A DNA stretch of 64,000 nt from Bacteroidota bacterium (GCA_020444415.1 JAHLLA010000005.1:62001-126000); one strand, 5' to 3'. Shown: positions 9,290 through 17,813, numbered from the stretch's first letter. Numbers and translations are program-made. The notes: generated by a model from the sequence alone, not told the origin.

Positions 9290-10291
9290 ATGAAAGCACT
9301 TCAAATTGTCCTTCTGATATTTCTTTTCTCTTGCAATAATCAACCAGAAACTGAAGCGGTGCGTTTTATGGGCGAAGCCCAGGGAACCTATTATTCTATC
9401 ATCTATTTTGACGACCAACAACGTGATTTCCAGTTGGAGGTAGATTCAATACTTGACGCATTTGATCAGTCGCTTTCTTTGTGGGTGCCCGGTTCGATTA
9501 TTTCATTGGTAAATGAAGCAGATACAGCAATCGAAATAGATGAATTTTTTATAGATAATTTCAAGATAGCCCGGGAAGTTGCCGAGAAAACAAAAGGCGC
9601 CTTTGATCCAACTGTCGGAAATCTGACCCGAGCCTGGGGATTTGGTTTTGATGCATCAAAGAATGTGGATAAACATATTATTGATTCCATACTCGAATAT
9701 ACCGGGTACCGGAAAGTGCATATTAAGAACAATTCTTTTATAAAAGACGATCGCCGCATTTCTATTGATTTCAATGCCATTGCACAGGGCTATTCCGTGG
9801 ATTTGATCGGAAATTTCATTGAAGAAAAAGGCATTGATAATTACCTTGTGGATATTGGCGGAGAAGTGAAAGCCAAAGGAAATAAACCGGATGGAACCGA
9901 ATGGAAAGTGGGTATTGAAAAGCCGGCAGAAAATAAGGACGATGCCAGGGATTTAAAAGCAGTTGTACGGTTAAAAAATAAATCCATAGCTACTTCGGGC
10001 AACTATCGTAAATTTTACGAGGAAGACGGCATCAGGTACTCACATACCATTAATCCCGCAAACGGTTTCCCAGTACAACATTCATTATTGAGTGTTTCGG
10101 TGTTGGCTGATAATACGGCAATCGCTGATGCGTATGCCACTGCATTCATGGTGATGGGATTGGAAAAAGCTATCAATTTTATTTCGGAAAATCCTTCACT
10201 GGAGGCTTTCTTTATTTATGCTGATGATGAAGGCCATTACCAGACTTTTATGAGTGAAGGATTCAGGGCTGTTATTACTGAAGAGTATTAA
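9290..10291 (+). CDS. apbE: FAD:protein FMN transferase, lipoprotein
   Basis: ApbE transfers FMN from FAD to threonines of NqrB and NqrC on the periplasmic side. The 333-residue product begins with a short signal peptide and a lipobox-like L-F-S-C (Cys15), so it is probably membrane-anchored. Family motifs include G-E-A-Q-G-T-Y-Y near the N-terminus, F-D-P-T-V-G-N-L, D-I-G-G-E-V, and T-S-G-N-Y-R-K-F followed by H-T-I-N-P-A-N-G. The position directly after nqrF supports a dedicated role in NQR flavinylation, although a terminator separates the two genes. Confidence 0.95.
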   Translation: MKALQIVLLIFLFSCNNQPETEAVRFMGEAQGTYYSIIYFDDQQRDFQLEVDSILDAFDQSLSLWVPGSIISLVNEADTAIEIDEFFIDNFKIAREVAEKTKGAFDPTVGNLTRAWGFGFDASKNVDKHIIDSILEYTGYRKVHIKNNSFIKDDRRISIDFNAIAQGYSVDLIGNFIEEKGIDNYLVDIGGEVKAKGNKPDGTEWKVGIEKPAENKDDARDLKAVVRLKNKSIATSGNYRKFYEEDGIRYSHTINPANGFPVQHSLLSVSVLADNTAIADAYATAFMVMGLEKAINFISENPSLEAFFIYADDEGHYQTFMSEGFRAVITEEY

Positions 10292-10343
10292 AAAGACTTC
10301 TTATTTTTTACTCATTATAAATTATTTGAGGCCTTATTATAGC

Positions 10344-10351
10344 TAATTTTG
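10344..10351 (+). promoter_or_regulatory. Putative -7 box of rubrerythrin promoter
   Basis: TAATTTTG matches TAnnTTTG exactly and lies 53 bp before the rubrerythrin ATG. A TTTG occurs 15 bp upstream, somewhat close for a -33 element. Confidence 0.45.
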
Positions 10352-10404
10352 AGTGACATGTTAAGATCAAAATTGACATTATATCAAAACTAAATTAATA
10401 CGTC

Positions 10405-10980
10405 ATGAAAAGTTTAAAAGGAACCAAAACAGAACAAAATCTGCTCAAAGCATTTGCAGGCGAGTCGCAAGCCAGGATGAGATACGATTATTTTGCCAAA
10501 CAAGCCAAAAAAGAAGGGCTGGAGCAGATCGCAGCGATATTTGAGGAGACTGCCATGAATGAGAAAGAACACGCCAAGAGATTCTTTAAATTCCTCGAGG
10601 GAGGCATGGTTGAAATAACAGCGGCATACCCGGCTGGAGTAATTGGCACCACCATGGAAAACCTGAAAGCTGCCGCTGAAGGTGAAAATGAAGAATGGAC
10701 AGAATTGTACCCGATGTTTGCTGATATTGCTGAAGAAGAAGGATTTAAAACAGTAGCCGCTGCATTCAGAATGATAGCAGAGGTTGAAAAGGCCCACGAA
10801 GCCAGGTATTTAAAACTTCATAAAAACCTTAATGAAGGTATGGTGTTCGAGCGTGAAGGCGTAATCGTATGGAAATGCCGTAATTGTGGTTACCTGCACG
10901 AAGGAAAAAAGGCACCTAAGACCTGCCCGGCATGCTTGCATCCACAGTCCTATTTCGAAATAAAAGAAATTAATTATTAA
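10405..10980 (+). CDS. Rubrerythrin
   Basis: A 191-residue non-haem diiron peroxidase that reduces H2O2 in the cytoplasm of anaerobes and microaerophiles. The ferritin-like four-helix domain carries the expected iron ligands (Glu20, the E-x-x-H at Glu53-His56, and E-x-x-H-E around 128-132). A C-terminal rubredoxin domain follows, with Cys158, Cys161, Cys174 and Cys177. It is probably transcribed alone. Its presence suggests exposure to oxygen stress in an otherwise low-oxygen lifestyle. Confidence 0.95.
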   Translation: MKSLKGTKTEQNLLKAFAGESQARMRYDYFAKQAKKEGLEQIAAIFEETAMNEKEHAKRFFKFLEGGMVEITAAYPAGVIGTTMENLKAAAEGENEEWTELYPMFADIAEEEGFKTVAAAFRMIAEVEKAHEARYLKLHKNLNEGMVFEREGVIVWKCRNCGYLHEGKKAPKTCPACLHPQSYFEIKEINY

Positions 10981-11023
10981 TATTTAGGTCATCAACTCTG
11001 ATTGGTATTTAGAGCTTGATGAA

Positions 11024-11107
11024 AAATCTTAAAATAAAAGGTATTGTAGTATAATCTACCCCTGCACCCCTTCAAGAAGGGGATTGAAGGATTTTATTTT
11101 AAGATTT
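11024..11107. repeat. 84-bp palindromic element: 16-bp inverted repeat with nested hairpin
   Basis: A 16-bp arm at 11024-11039 (AAATCTTAAAATAAAA) has its exact reverse complement at 11092-11107. Between them lies a second perfect hairpin, CCCCTTC-AA-GAAGGGG (11067-11082). The element fills the gap between the convergent rubrerythrin and NqrM-like genes. It may act as a bidirectional terminator or be a dispersed palindromic repeat; only one copy is seen here. Confidence 0.7.
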
Positions 11108-11125
11108 CTTTTGACAAGTACTTCA

Positions 11126-11365
11126 TTAATCAGCTTGAAGAGGCTTAATCTTAATTTTAGACGGGGCCTCTTCATCTTCATTCCGGCAACTGCCATCCCC
11201 ATTGCCACCACATGAGCAACCCAATGGTTGTCCCGTTTTTGGGTCGACAGTGGAGCATTGTTTTTTGAATTCACCACCTTTTTTGAAGAACATTTTTACG
11301 GCAAACCCGGCAAATGCAAGCGCCAGGAAAACGATGGTGATAAGTAATATTTTGATGAAAATCAT
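11126..11365 (-). CDS. Small cysteine-rich membrane protein, NqrM-like candidate
   Basis: A 79-residue protein with one N-terminal membrane helix (about residues 4-24), a basic K-M-F-F-K-K stop-transfer region, and a soluble tail with four cysteines at about 37, 50, 52 and 60 and an acidic end. I chose the internal ATG at 11365, because the longer frame from 11407 adds 14 residues that interrupt the signal-anchor pattern. One helix followed by four cysteines is the layout described for NqrM (DUF539), needed to assemble the iron centre of NqrD/NqrE. Its proximity to nqr-apbE fits. The sequence differs from proteobacterial NqrM as I recall it, so function is inferred. Confidence 0.7.
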   Translation of the reverse strand: MIFIKILLITIVFLALAFAGFAVKMFFKKGGEFKKQCSTVDPKTGQPLGCSCGGNGDGSCRNEDEEAPSKIKIKPLQAD

Positions 11366-11475
11366 GTGTCTCAATTTTATAATGCAAAAGTAACAGATAA
11401 ATATCAAACAGCCTGTTAAGAATTTGAAAAATTCCAGGGCTTTTTAAGAATTAACAAAATATCAATCGAAATGTT

Positions 11476-12237
11476 TTATTTCTTCCTGAATTCATAGCAG
11501 ATTATAGCTGTAGCAATCGAAGCATTAAGTGATTCGGCAGAAGAATTTAAACGAGAAGAAATATATTTTGGGATGGTAATCGGAATGTCTAATAGTGGTA
11601 GCAATTCTTTTGATATGCCATGTGCTTCACTACCGATTAAAATAATTCCATGATTGGGTTTGGCCAGTTCCATCATATTGTGTCCTTCCAATACCGCCCC
11701 AAAAACTTTTAAATAATCAGGTTTTGATTGTAAGGTTTTGTTAAGATCCTGGTAATACACCTGTACTCTTGCCAGCGAACCCATAGTAGCCTGTACTACT
11801 TTCGGATTGTAGGCATCTACCGTATTTTCAGAGCAAATAACATGTTGGATACCAAACCAGTCGGCGGTTCGGATGATAGTCCCCAGGTTACCAGGATCGC
11901 GAATATCATCCAACATCAGGACTAAATCATCAACGTTACTCATGTCCGCTTCCAGCCGATCAGGAATAGCAATAACAGCCAGCACTTCAGAGGGATTTTT
12001 TAGAGCGGATATTTTGCTCATTTCTTTTAAACTCACCTCTGTTATTTTAATTTTATTCAGAAATGACTGATTTGTTTTTAGCCAATCACGGGTGGCGTAT
12101 AACGCTTCTGTTTCCATTCCGCCTGCAATAAAATCGAGCACATTGGTGGTGCCTTCAGCAATAAATATTTGATGTTGCCGGCGAAATTTTGCCATTTTCA
12201 GTGAATTGATCAGTTTTACGTTGGATTTGGATAACAT
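11476..12237 (-). CDS. SpoU/TrmH-family RNA 2'-O-methyltransferase
   Basis: A 253-residue SAM-dependent methyltransferase of the SPOUT class, probably acting on rRNA or tRNA ribose. An N-terminal substrate-binding region (to about residue 95) precedes the knotted catalytic domain. Motif 1 is D-D-I-R-D-P-G-N-L-G-T-I-I-R-T, motif 2 is I-L-I-G-S-E-A-H-G-I, and motif 3 is S-L-N-A-S-I-A-T-A-I. These are diagnostic. Target RNA cannot be assigned from sequence alone. It is downstream of the rpsF-rpsR-rplI operon but separated by a terminator. Confidence 0.92.
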   Translation of the reverse strand: MLSKSNVKLINSLKMAKFRRQHQIFIAEGTTNVLDFIAGGMETEALYATRDWLKTNQSFLNKIKITEVSLKEMSKISALKNPSEVLAVIAIPDRLEADMSNVDDLVLMLDDIRDPGNLGTIIRTADWFGIQHVICSENTVDAYNPKVVQATMGSLARVQVYYQDLNKTLQSKPDYLKVFGAVLEGHNMMELAKPNHGIILIGSEAHGISKELLPLLDIPITIPKYISSRLNSSAESLNASIATAIICYEFRKK

Positions 12238-12255
12238 GATGAATACTCAATTGTA

Positions 12256-12289
12256 CAAAAAAAAACCCTCCTGAGTTTCAAGAGGGTTT
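12256..12289 (-). terminator. Intrinsic terminator of rpsF-rpsR-rplI operon
   Basis: An 8-bp stem AAACCCTC/GAGGGTTT (12263-12270 with 12282-12289, 11-nt loop) is followed in minus-strand direction by a run of T residues, 25 bp after the rplI stop. Confidence 0.85.
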
Positions 12290-12313
12290 AAAAGTAATGA
12301 TATTTTTTAGCAA

Positions 12314-12763
12314 TTAATCAGCAACAACATCCAGATCGATTTCAACTTCAATCTCTTTGTGTAATTTGATTTTTGCTTTATGCTGGCCAACTTCTTTAAT
12401 GTGTTCTTCATCAAGATGGATCATTTTGCGATCAATATCTAGATTTTTCTGCTCTTTTATCGCGTTCGCAATGATGATGCTGTTTACGGAACCAAATATT
12501 TTTCCTGAAGTACCTGCTTTTACTGCAACTTTAAGTTCAAGGCCTTCCAGAGCTTTCGCCATGGTTTCAGCTTCATTCCTGATCTTTTCTTCTTTAAATG
12601 ATTGCTGTTTCTTCAATTCAGCAAGTACTTTTCTGCTTGAAGGAGATGCAATCTCAGCCATACCTTTAGGAATCAGATAATTCCTGGCGTATCCGTCTTT
12701 TACTTTAACGAGGTCGTTTTTATAACCCAATCCTGTAATATCTTTCTTAAGAATAATTTCCAT
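12314..12763 (-). CDS. rplI: 50S ribosomal protein L9
   Basis: A 149-residue large-subunit protein. It starts M-E-I-I-L-K-K-D-I-T-G-L-G and contains the N-terminal RNA-binding signature G-Y-A-R-N-Y-L-I-P-K-G, a long connecting helix, and the C-terminal domain. It is the last gene of a three-gene operon, 16 bp after rpsR. Confidence 0.98.
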   Translation of the reverse strand: MEIILKKDITGLGYKNDLVKVKDGYARNYLIPKGMAEIASPSSRKVLAELKKQQSFKEEKIRNEAETMAKALEGLELKVAVKAGTSGKIFGSVNSIIIANAIKEQKNLDIDRKMIHLDEEHIKEVGQHKAKIKLHKEIEVEIDLDVVAD

Positions 12764-12779
12764 GTTATTTTCCCTCCTT

Positions 12780-13049
12780 TTATTTAAGTAAGTCAGCTAC
12801 GTAAGGCATCAAAGCAAGGTGGCGGGCTCTTTTAACAGCCTGGGCCACTTTTTTCTGATACTTGGTTGAAGTACCGGTAATGCGTCGTGGTAATAGTTTA
12901 CCTTGTTCGTTCACGAATTTTAAAAGAAAGTCGGCATCTTTATAATCGATGTATTTGATGCGGCTCTTTTTAAAACGGCAGTATTTTTTCTTTTTCGTGT
13001 CAACTGCAATGGGTGTTAGATATTTGATATCTGAATTTCCTTGTGCCAT
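12780..13049 (-). CDS. rpsR: 30S ribosomal protein S18
   Basis: An 89-residue small-subunit protein that pairs with S6. It contains the family signature around residues 50-70 ([14 protein letters not shown]) and the conserved [13 protein letters not shown] end. It lies between rpsF and rplI in the standard order. Confidence 0.98.
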   Translation of the reverse strand: MAQGNSDIKYLTPIAVDTKKKKYCRFKKSRIKYIDYKDADFLLKFVNEQGKLLPRRITGTSTKYQKKVAQAVKRARHLALMPYVADLLK

Positions 13050-13078
13050 AATTTCTTTGTTTAAAGATGGTTAATAAA

Positions 13079-13435
13079 TTAAGCTTCTTTTTCTTCTTTT
13101 TTCTTGTCTTCAAACTTCTTGCGTCTCTTTTCACTATACGCAACAGCATGTTTGTCAAGTTTTACAGTAAGGAAGCGTAAAACGCGTTCATCACGTTTGA
13201 ACTGTAATTCAAAGTCAGAAATCACTTTACCGTCATCTTTAAATTCGAATAACTGGTAAAAACCGGTTGATTTTTTCTGAATGGGATAGGCAAGTTTTTT
13301 CATGCCCCAGTTCTCGCGATGTACCATTTCGGCACCATGGTCTTTGAGGAAATCCTCATACTTCTTTACCGCTTCCTTCATCTGTTCATCAGACAAAACG
13401 GGAGTTAAAATGAAAACGGTTTCATAATGATTCAT
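13079..13435 (-). CDS. rpsF: 30S ribosomal protein S6
   Basis: A 118-residue small-subunit protein, starting [12 protein letters not shown] and ending in a lysine/glutamate-rich tail common in this phylum. The conserved G-M-K-K-L-A-Y-P-I motif is present. First gene of rpsF-rpsR-rplI. A well-matched promoter and a short leader hairpin lie just upstream. Confidence 0.98.
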   Translation of the reverse strand: MNHYETVFILTPVLSDEQMKEAVKKYEDFLKDHGAEMVHRENWGMKKLAYPIQKKSTGFYQLFEFKDDGKVISDFELQFKRDERVLRFLTVKLDKHAVAYSEKRRKKFEDKKKEEKEA

Positions 13436-13485
13436 AATACTAATTTAGTTAAATGATTGATTGTTAATACCCAAAAATGGGAGCG

Positions 13486-13516
13486 CAAAGATAGAAATTA
13501 TTTTGTTAACAACAAG
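13486..13516 (-). promoter_or_regulatory. Promoter of rpsF-rpsR-rplI operon
   Basis: On the minus strand CTTG (13513-13516), 19 bp, then TATCTTTG (13486-13493), a perfect -7 TAnnTTTG box. It lies about 50 bp before the rpsF ATG. The leader contains a small CCCA/TGGG hairpin (13470-13481) that could belong to S6:S18 autoregulation, though the published binding motif is not clearly recognisable. Confidence 0.7.
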
Positions 13517-13566
13517 CTATGGATCGTGTTTTTAAGCTCAACACATGGAATTGCCCAGGCATTTAC

Positions 13567-14727
13567 CTATTTGTTATTCAGAATGGTCTGGCAAATGAAT
13601 CCTGCTGCGTTTCCATCACCAAATATGGAAGGGTACTCAAGTTCGCTTGCATTCAACTTAAAATGTGCAAAAGCATCCAGGATTTGGTCTCTTTTTACAT
13701 CCGTTACAATGCCCACACCAGCATCCACAATTTCTTTCCACTCGGTTTCTGAACGCAGGATAATGCTGGGTTTTTTAAAGAAAAAAGCTTCTTTCTGCAC
13801 ACCGCCAGAATCTGTGATAGCTATCTGGCATTGACTTTCAAGCATAATCATGTCGAGGAATGAAACCGGAGGCAGTAGTTTGAAAAGCGGGTTTTTGTTC
13901 ATGGCTTTGTCCACTTTGTTGTCCAATGATTCCTCTATGGCACGTGAAGTTCTCGGGTGGAGCGGCATCACAATTTCAACCTTGTTCTCCAGGCTCAACT
14001 CATTCAGTGTGCTAAAAATTGAATTTAAGCGCTCCGTATCGTCTGTATTGTTATCGCGGTGGACGGTACAGAGAATGAATTCTTTGTTTTTAAGTTTGTA
14101 ATCCTTAATAACGGTGCTTTTTTCAAAAGCAAGTTTTTTAAAATACAAGCTGTTATCATACATCACATCGCCACAGTGTAAAAGTCCGGGGTTGTCCTGT
14201 GTAAAAGGTTTGGAGGTGGTGGCCGAAAATCCTTCCTTAACCAGGTTATCAAGACCGGTTTGGGTAGGGGTAAAGAGTATGGTAGAAACATGGTCGGCCA
14301 TGATCCGGTTGATTTCCTCCGGCATTGATTTATTGAACGACCGCAAACCAGCTTCGATATGTACCACCGGAATATTCATTTTAGATGCGGCAATGGCACC
14401 TGCCAGGGTTGAATTGGTATCGCCATAGATGATCACATAATCAGGATATTCCTGGAACAGAATTTCTTCAATTTCGCGGATCATTTTTCCCGTTTGTGCG
14501 CCATGCGTGGAACTCCCCACTCCGAAATTATAATTGGGCGCCGGAATATTGAGTTCATCAATAAAAACCTGCGACATTTTGGTGTCGTAATGCTGACCCG
14601 TATGCACAATTACCTCCTTGATGGAGTTTTTGTAATTTTTCTGGATAACCCTGCTCAAAGCTGCTGCTTTAATAATTTGCGGACGAGCACCGATGATGGT
14701 AACTATTTTTAGCATTTTCTTTTTCAA
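13567..14727 (-). CDS. wecB: UDP-N-acetylglucosamine 2-epimerase (non-hydrolysing)
   Basis: A 386-residue enzyme interconverting UDP-GlcNAc and UDP-ManNAc in the cytoplasm, for surface polysaccharide synthesis. Typical motifs are T-I-I-G-A-R-P-Q near the N-terminus, Y-G-D-T-N-S-T, H-I-E-A-G-L-R-S-F, M-P-E-E-I-N-R and the later T-D-S-G-G-V-Q-K-E. The ATG at 14715 (M-L-K-I-V) is an alternative start 4 residues in. It stands alone between rpsF and radC rather than in a polysaccharide cluster. The exact sugar could differ, since close homologues act on related UDP-sugars. Confidence 0.9.
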   Translation of the reverse strand: MKKKMLKIVTIIGARPQIIKAAALSRVIQKNYKNSIKEVIVHTGQHYDTKMSQVFIDELNIPAPNYNFGVGSSTHGAQTGKMIREIEEILFQEYPDYVIIYGDTNSTLAGAIAASKMNIPVVHIEAGLRSFNKSMPEEINRIMADHVSTILFTPTQTGLDNLVKEGFSATTSKPFTQDNPGLLHCGDVMYDNSLYFKKLAFEKSTVIKDYKLKNKEFILCTVHRDNNTDDTERLNSIFSTLNELSLENKVEIVMPLHPRTSRAIEESLDNKVDKAMNKNPLFKLLPPVSFLDMIMLESQCQIAITDSGGVQKEAFFFKKPSIILRSETEWKEIVDAGVGIVTDVKRDQILDAFAHFKLNASELEYPSIFGDGNAAGFICQTILNNK

Positions 14728-14741
14728 TTTTGTGGGTAAAT

Positions 14742-15437
14742 TTAAATCAAAGATTCATCTGCGAAGCTAAAATATTTGTCGTTGCCAAAAATTATATGAT
14801 CGAGTACAGAAATCTCCAACACATGGCCGGCTTTTACAATCTTTTTTGTCAGTTCAATGTCGTTGGTGCTTGGTTTCAGGTTGTTTGAAGGATGGTTGTG
14901 GGCTAGGATGATGGATGAAGCATTGTTTTCAAGTGCCATTTTAAAGATCTTTTTCGGATCGGCAACTGTACCTGCCAGCCCACCTTCGCTGATGTTCACT
15001 TTTCGGGTCACCTGGTTGGCCCTGTCGAGTAACAATACCCAAAATTCTTCATAATTTTTATCAGCCAACTCGGCGTACAATACATCAAATACAGCACGGC
15101 TTGAAGTTATTTTAGCCTTTTTGATCATATCGTCGGCGCGCCTTCTTTTACCTAATTCGAGTGCAGCCACAATGCTTACAGCTTTGGCAGTGCCGATACC
15201 TTTAAACTTTGTAAGGTCATTAACACTTAAAAGTGATAGCTCAGCCAGGTTATTTTTAACAGAATTAAGTATTTTTTGTGATAGGGAAACGGCAGATTCT
15301 TCTGTATTTCCCGAGCCAATGAGGATAGCGATCAGTTCGGCTTTGGTCAGGTTACCTTTGCCTTTATATAGTAATTTCTCTCTGGGTTGATCGTCCTCTG
15401 ACCAGTGTTTTATAGATAGTTTATTTGGTTCGCTCAT
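14742..15437 (-). CDS. radC: RadC family JAB/MPN-domain protein
   Basis: A 231-residue protein with an N-terminal helix-hairpin-helix region (F-K-G-I-G-T-A-K-A near residue 75) and a C-terminal JAB metalloprotease-like domain with the metal motif H-N-H-P-S-N and a downstream Asp. Despite the name, a repair role has not been confirmed for the family. I use the internal ATG at 15437 (M-S-E-P-N-K-L-S). A longer frame from 15494 would start inside the rpsT terminator hairpin. Confidence 0.93.
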   Translation of the reverse strand: MSEPNKLSIKHWSEDDQPREKLLYKGKGNLTKAELIAILIGSGNTEESAVSLSQKILNSVKNNLAELSLLSVNDLTKFKGIGTAKAVSIVAALELGKRRRADDMIKKAKITSSRAVFDVLYAELADKNYEEFWVLLLDRANQVTRKVNISEGGLAGTVADPKKIFKMALENNASSIILAHNHPSNNLKPSTNDIELTKKIVKAGHVLEISVLDHIIFGNDKYFSFADESLI

Positions 15438-15465
15438 CAATATCGTTTCTGGGCTGATAAAGATA

Positions 15466-15504
15466 TTAAAAAACAAAAACCCGGACATTTTCACATCCGG
15501 GTTT
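15466..15504 (-). terminator. Intrinsic terminator of rpsT
   Basis: A 9-bp stem AAACCCGGA/TCCGGGTTT (15477-15485 with 15496-15504, 10-nt loop) is followed on the minus strand by a T-rich tract. It lies 22 bp after the rpsT stop and helps set the radC start. Confidence 0.9.
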
Positions 15505-15525
15505 CCAATAATTTCTTTTTAAACC

Positions 15526-15780
15526 TTATGACAATGAATTGGCATATTTCGTAATACTCGATTTCAGGTTACCTGCCTTATTTTTATGGATCAGGTTCTT
15601 TTTTGCCATTTTATCGATCATTGCATATAACTTGGGTAATAATTCTTCTGCTTCTTTTTTATCAGACAAGTCTCTGAATTTTCTAACTGAATTACGCATG
15701 GTCTTTGCGAAATAACGGTTATGTAACCTTCTCGACTCATTTTGTCTGATCCTTTTAAGTGCTGATTGATGATTAGCCAT
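15526..15780 (-). CDS. rpsT: 30S ribosomal protein S20
   Basis: An 84-residue basic helical protein beginning [13 protein letters not shown] and containing the conserved [10 protein letters not shown] segment. It is monocistronic with its own promoter and terminator. Confidence 0.98.
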   Translation of the reverse strand: MANHQSALKRIRQNESRRLHNRYFAKTMRNSVRKFRDLSDKKEAEELLPKLYAMIDKMAKKNLIHKNKAGNLKSSITKYANSLS

Positions 15781-15818
15781 AATTATTTTAGTTGTTAAGA
15801 TTTTTTATTTTGGGGCTG

Positions 15819-15826
15819 CAAAAGTA
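15819..15826 (-). promoter_or_regulatory. Putative -7 box of rpsT promoter
   Basis: TACTTTTG on the minus strand matches TAnnTTTG exactly, about 39 bp before the ATG. No clear TTTG -33 element is seen upstream. Confidence 0.5.
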
Positions 15827-16005
15827 AAACTATTTTTAATATAAAAAAAATCCGGCCTGTTTATTTCATGGAGAATTTCTCAGCGAATTAGAAATCAAAC
15901 AACAATATTTCTTGCATTTTTTTAACCTTTACTTAGCTTATATACTTTGGTAAGAGGTTCTTAAAGTTAAATTCTAATTGACTTTCCAAGGAATGAAATA
16001 TATGT

Positions 16006-16611
16006 TTAAAGCTTCTCTTTGGAGTTTTTGAGAATATTGAAAAGAAATTCGCGGGCACGGAAAAGTTGCGCTTTCACTGTTCCAAGTGGTAAATCAAGTT
16101 CTTCTACAATTTCTTCATATGAATACTCCTTGAAATACCTGAGTTCGATCAGTTTTCTGTAATGTGGTTTCAGCCTGTCAACCACTTCACGCATCATGTC
16201 AATCTTTTGGTCCTTTATGTAGCTTTCTTCAGGATCAGGGTTGGAAGCCGGAATTTGTTGCGTTATGCTTTGAAGTGCATCATCACTTCCGGTATTCAGA
16301 GTAATATCGCCTTTTCTTTTCTTGCGCATAAAATCGATGCAGTTGTTCGAAGCGATTTTGAATAGCCAGGTACTGAATGCATAATCAGGCGTATATTGCT
16401 TGAGGTTTTTAAAAGCTTTACCGAAGGCTTCAATGGTCAGATCATCTGCATCATGCTGGTTGTTGGTCATTTTAAGCATCATAAAGTAGAGCGAATCCCT
16501 GTAATAGTCAACCAGTTGGGCATATGCCTGCTGGTCGCTCTTTTCAAGTGCCCTGATGATCAGTTCATGATCCCGTTGTCCTTTTTCCGTTAATTGGCTG
16601 CTTACTTCCAT
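16006..16611 (-). CDS. ECF-type RNA polymerase sigma factor
   Basis: A 201-residue sigma-70 family protein of the extracytoplasmic-function type. Region 2 spans about residues 30-95 (D-A-D-D-L-T-I-E-A-F and F-S-T-W-L-F-K-I-A). Region 4 at about 140-195 is a helix-turn-helix (Y-S-Y-E-E-I-V-E-E-L, then G-T-V-K-A-Q-L-F-R-A). No anti-sigma gene is adjacent. The start overlaps the end of the upstream glycosyltransferase gene by 10 bp, suggesting translational coupling. Regulon unknown. Confidence 0.92.
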   Translation of the reverse strand: MEVSSQLTEKGQRDHELIIRALEKSDQQAYAQLVDYYRDSLYFMMLKMTNNQHDADDLTIEAFGKAFKNLKQYTPDYAFSTWLFKIASNNCIDFMRKKRKGDITLNTGSDDALQSITQQIPASNPDPEESYIKDQKIDMMREVVDRLKPHYRKLIELRYFKEYSYEEIVEELDLPLGTVKAQLFRAREFLFNILKNSKEKL

Positions 16612-17723
16612 TGCACAGATTTAAGGAATATACTTTTAAAACTTAATATTGGCATTATGAGTATATAAATTACTTCCAACAAAGGCGAAAGTATTAATAA
16701 ATGCTTTTCTTCCAGAAGATTCATCACTTTTTTTTGAACAATTAATTGGGTAATAAACCGAATGGCAAAAATACCGGCAATTATATAATAGGCATCTGAA
16801 AAAAATAACAATAAAATAAAACTAGTATAAAATAACAACTGGGTTACTGAAAAAGCACCCAGCAATAGTTTAAACTTACTTTTGTAATATTTGCCTGTTG
16901 TCAGATGTCTTTGTTTCTGTTTTACCCATTCCCCGAAAGTTGTTTTCGGTTCAGAATAAATAAAACTTTCGGGTGATACCTCAATTCTGGTGTTTTTTTT
17001 CTTAGCTATTTGTCCGATCAACAAGTCGTCATCACCTGAAGATATCTTATAATGTGATGTAAATCCACCACGTGCAAAAAATACAGCCCGGGTGTATGAT
17101 AAATTCCGTCCCACGCCCATATAAGGCACTCCCGCAAGTGCATAAGACAAATATTGCATGGCCACCAGGAACGTGTCATATCTGACCAGGCGGTTCAGGA
17201 ATCCTTTTTTAGCTACATAGGGGCCATACCCTAATACAACCTGAATGCCTGGGGTGTAATTGCGCATCATTGATTTGATCCATTGATCGCTATTGGGCGT
17301 GCAATCTGCATCGGTTAAAAGTACTATATCGTTTTGCGCCGATTTAATACCGAGTGAAAGTGGAAATTTCTTGCCTTTAAAAAAATTCAGATCCTGGGTG
17401 ATATGAACCACTTTTAATCTTTCATGTTGAATTGTTAAATCGTTAAGAAGATCCTTAGTTTCATCGTCCGACATGTGATTCACCACCACTACTTCAAAAT
17501 CGGTGTAGGACTGCTCCAGAAACAGGGGCAAATTTTTAGATAAATTATGGTATTCGTTTCTGGCAACAATAACAATAGAAACCGGTGGATTTGAATCATT
17601 TACTTCTGCCGGTGGCCTGTAAAATGCCAATCGGCCAAAAATAAACCAGTAATAAACCAACTGAATTATTGTGGCTCCGGCAAATACTCCCAATAAAATC
17701 CATTCAAGCAACGAAAATATCAT
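16602..17723 (-). CDS. Membrane-associated family 2 glycosyltransferase
   Basis: A 373-residue GT2 enzyme with an N-terminal membrane helix (about residues 5-28), a GT-A catalytic domain (P-V-S-I-V-I-V-A-R-N-E start, L-L-T-D-A-D-C metal-binding motif near residue 137, G-D-D-D-L acceptor motif, Q-K-Q-R-H near 270), and two to three C-terminal membrane segments. It probably transfers a sugar from a nucleotide donor to a lipid or polysaccharide at the inner membrane; the substrate is unknown. The downstream sigma factor gene overlaps its end. Confidence 0.88.
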   Translation of the reverse strand: MIFSLLEWILLGVFAGATIIQLVYYWFIFGRLAFYRPPAEVNDSNPPVSIVIVARNEYHNLSKNLPLFLEQSYTDFEVVVVNHMSDDETKDLLNDLTIQHERLKVVHITQDLNFFKGKKFPLSLGIKSAQNDIVLLTDADCTPNSDQWIKSMMRNYTPGIQVVLGYGPYVAKKGFLNRLVRYDTFLVAMQYLSYALAGVPYMGVGRNLSYTRAVFFARGGFTSHYKISSGDDDLLIGQIAKKKNTRIEVSPESFIYSEPKTTFGEWVKQKQRHLTTGKYYKSKFKLLLGAFSVTQLLFYTSFILLLFFSDAYYIIAGIFAIRFITQLIVQKKVMNLLEEKHLLILSPLLEVIYILIMPILSFKSIFLKSVQWK

Positions 17724-17813
17724 ACAGTTAGCAGAGGAATTCAGGAAACAAATTTATGAATAATTAACGTTAATTTGATAAATCACATTCCCTTATCTTA
17801 ATTTACAATCCCC

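Noticed and set aside
11056-11277. 73-codon minus-strand ORF overlapping the NqrM-like gene
   Set aside because: Different frame of the same stretch and it runs through the palindromic element; the other frame has a clear membrane helix and cysteine pattern.
13457-13834. 125-codon plus-strand ORF opposite wecB and the rpsF promoter
   Set aside because: Shadow of wecB on the opposite strand; no family resemblance.
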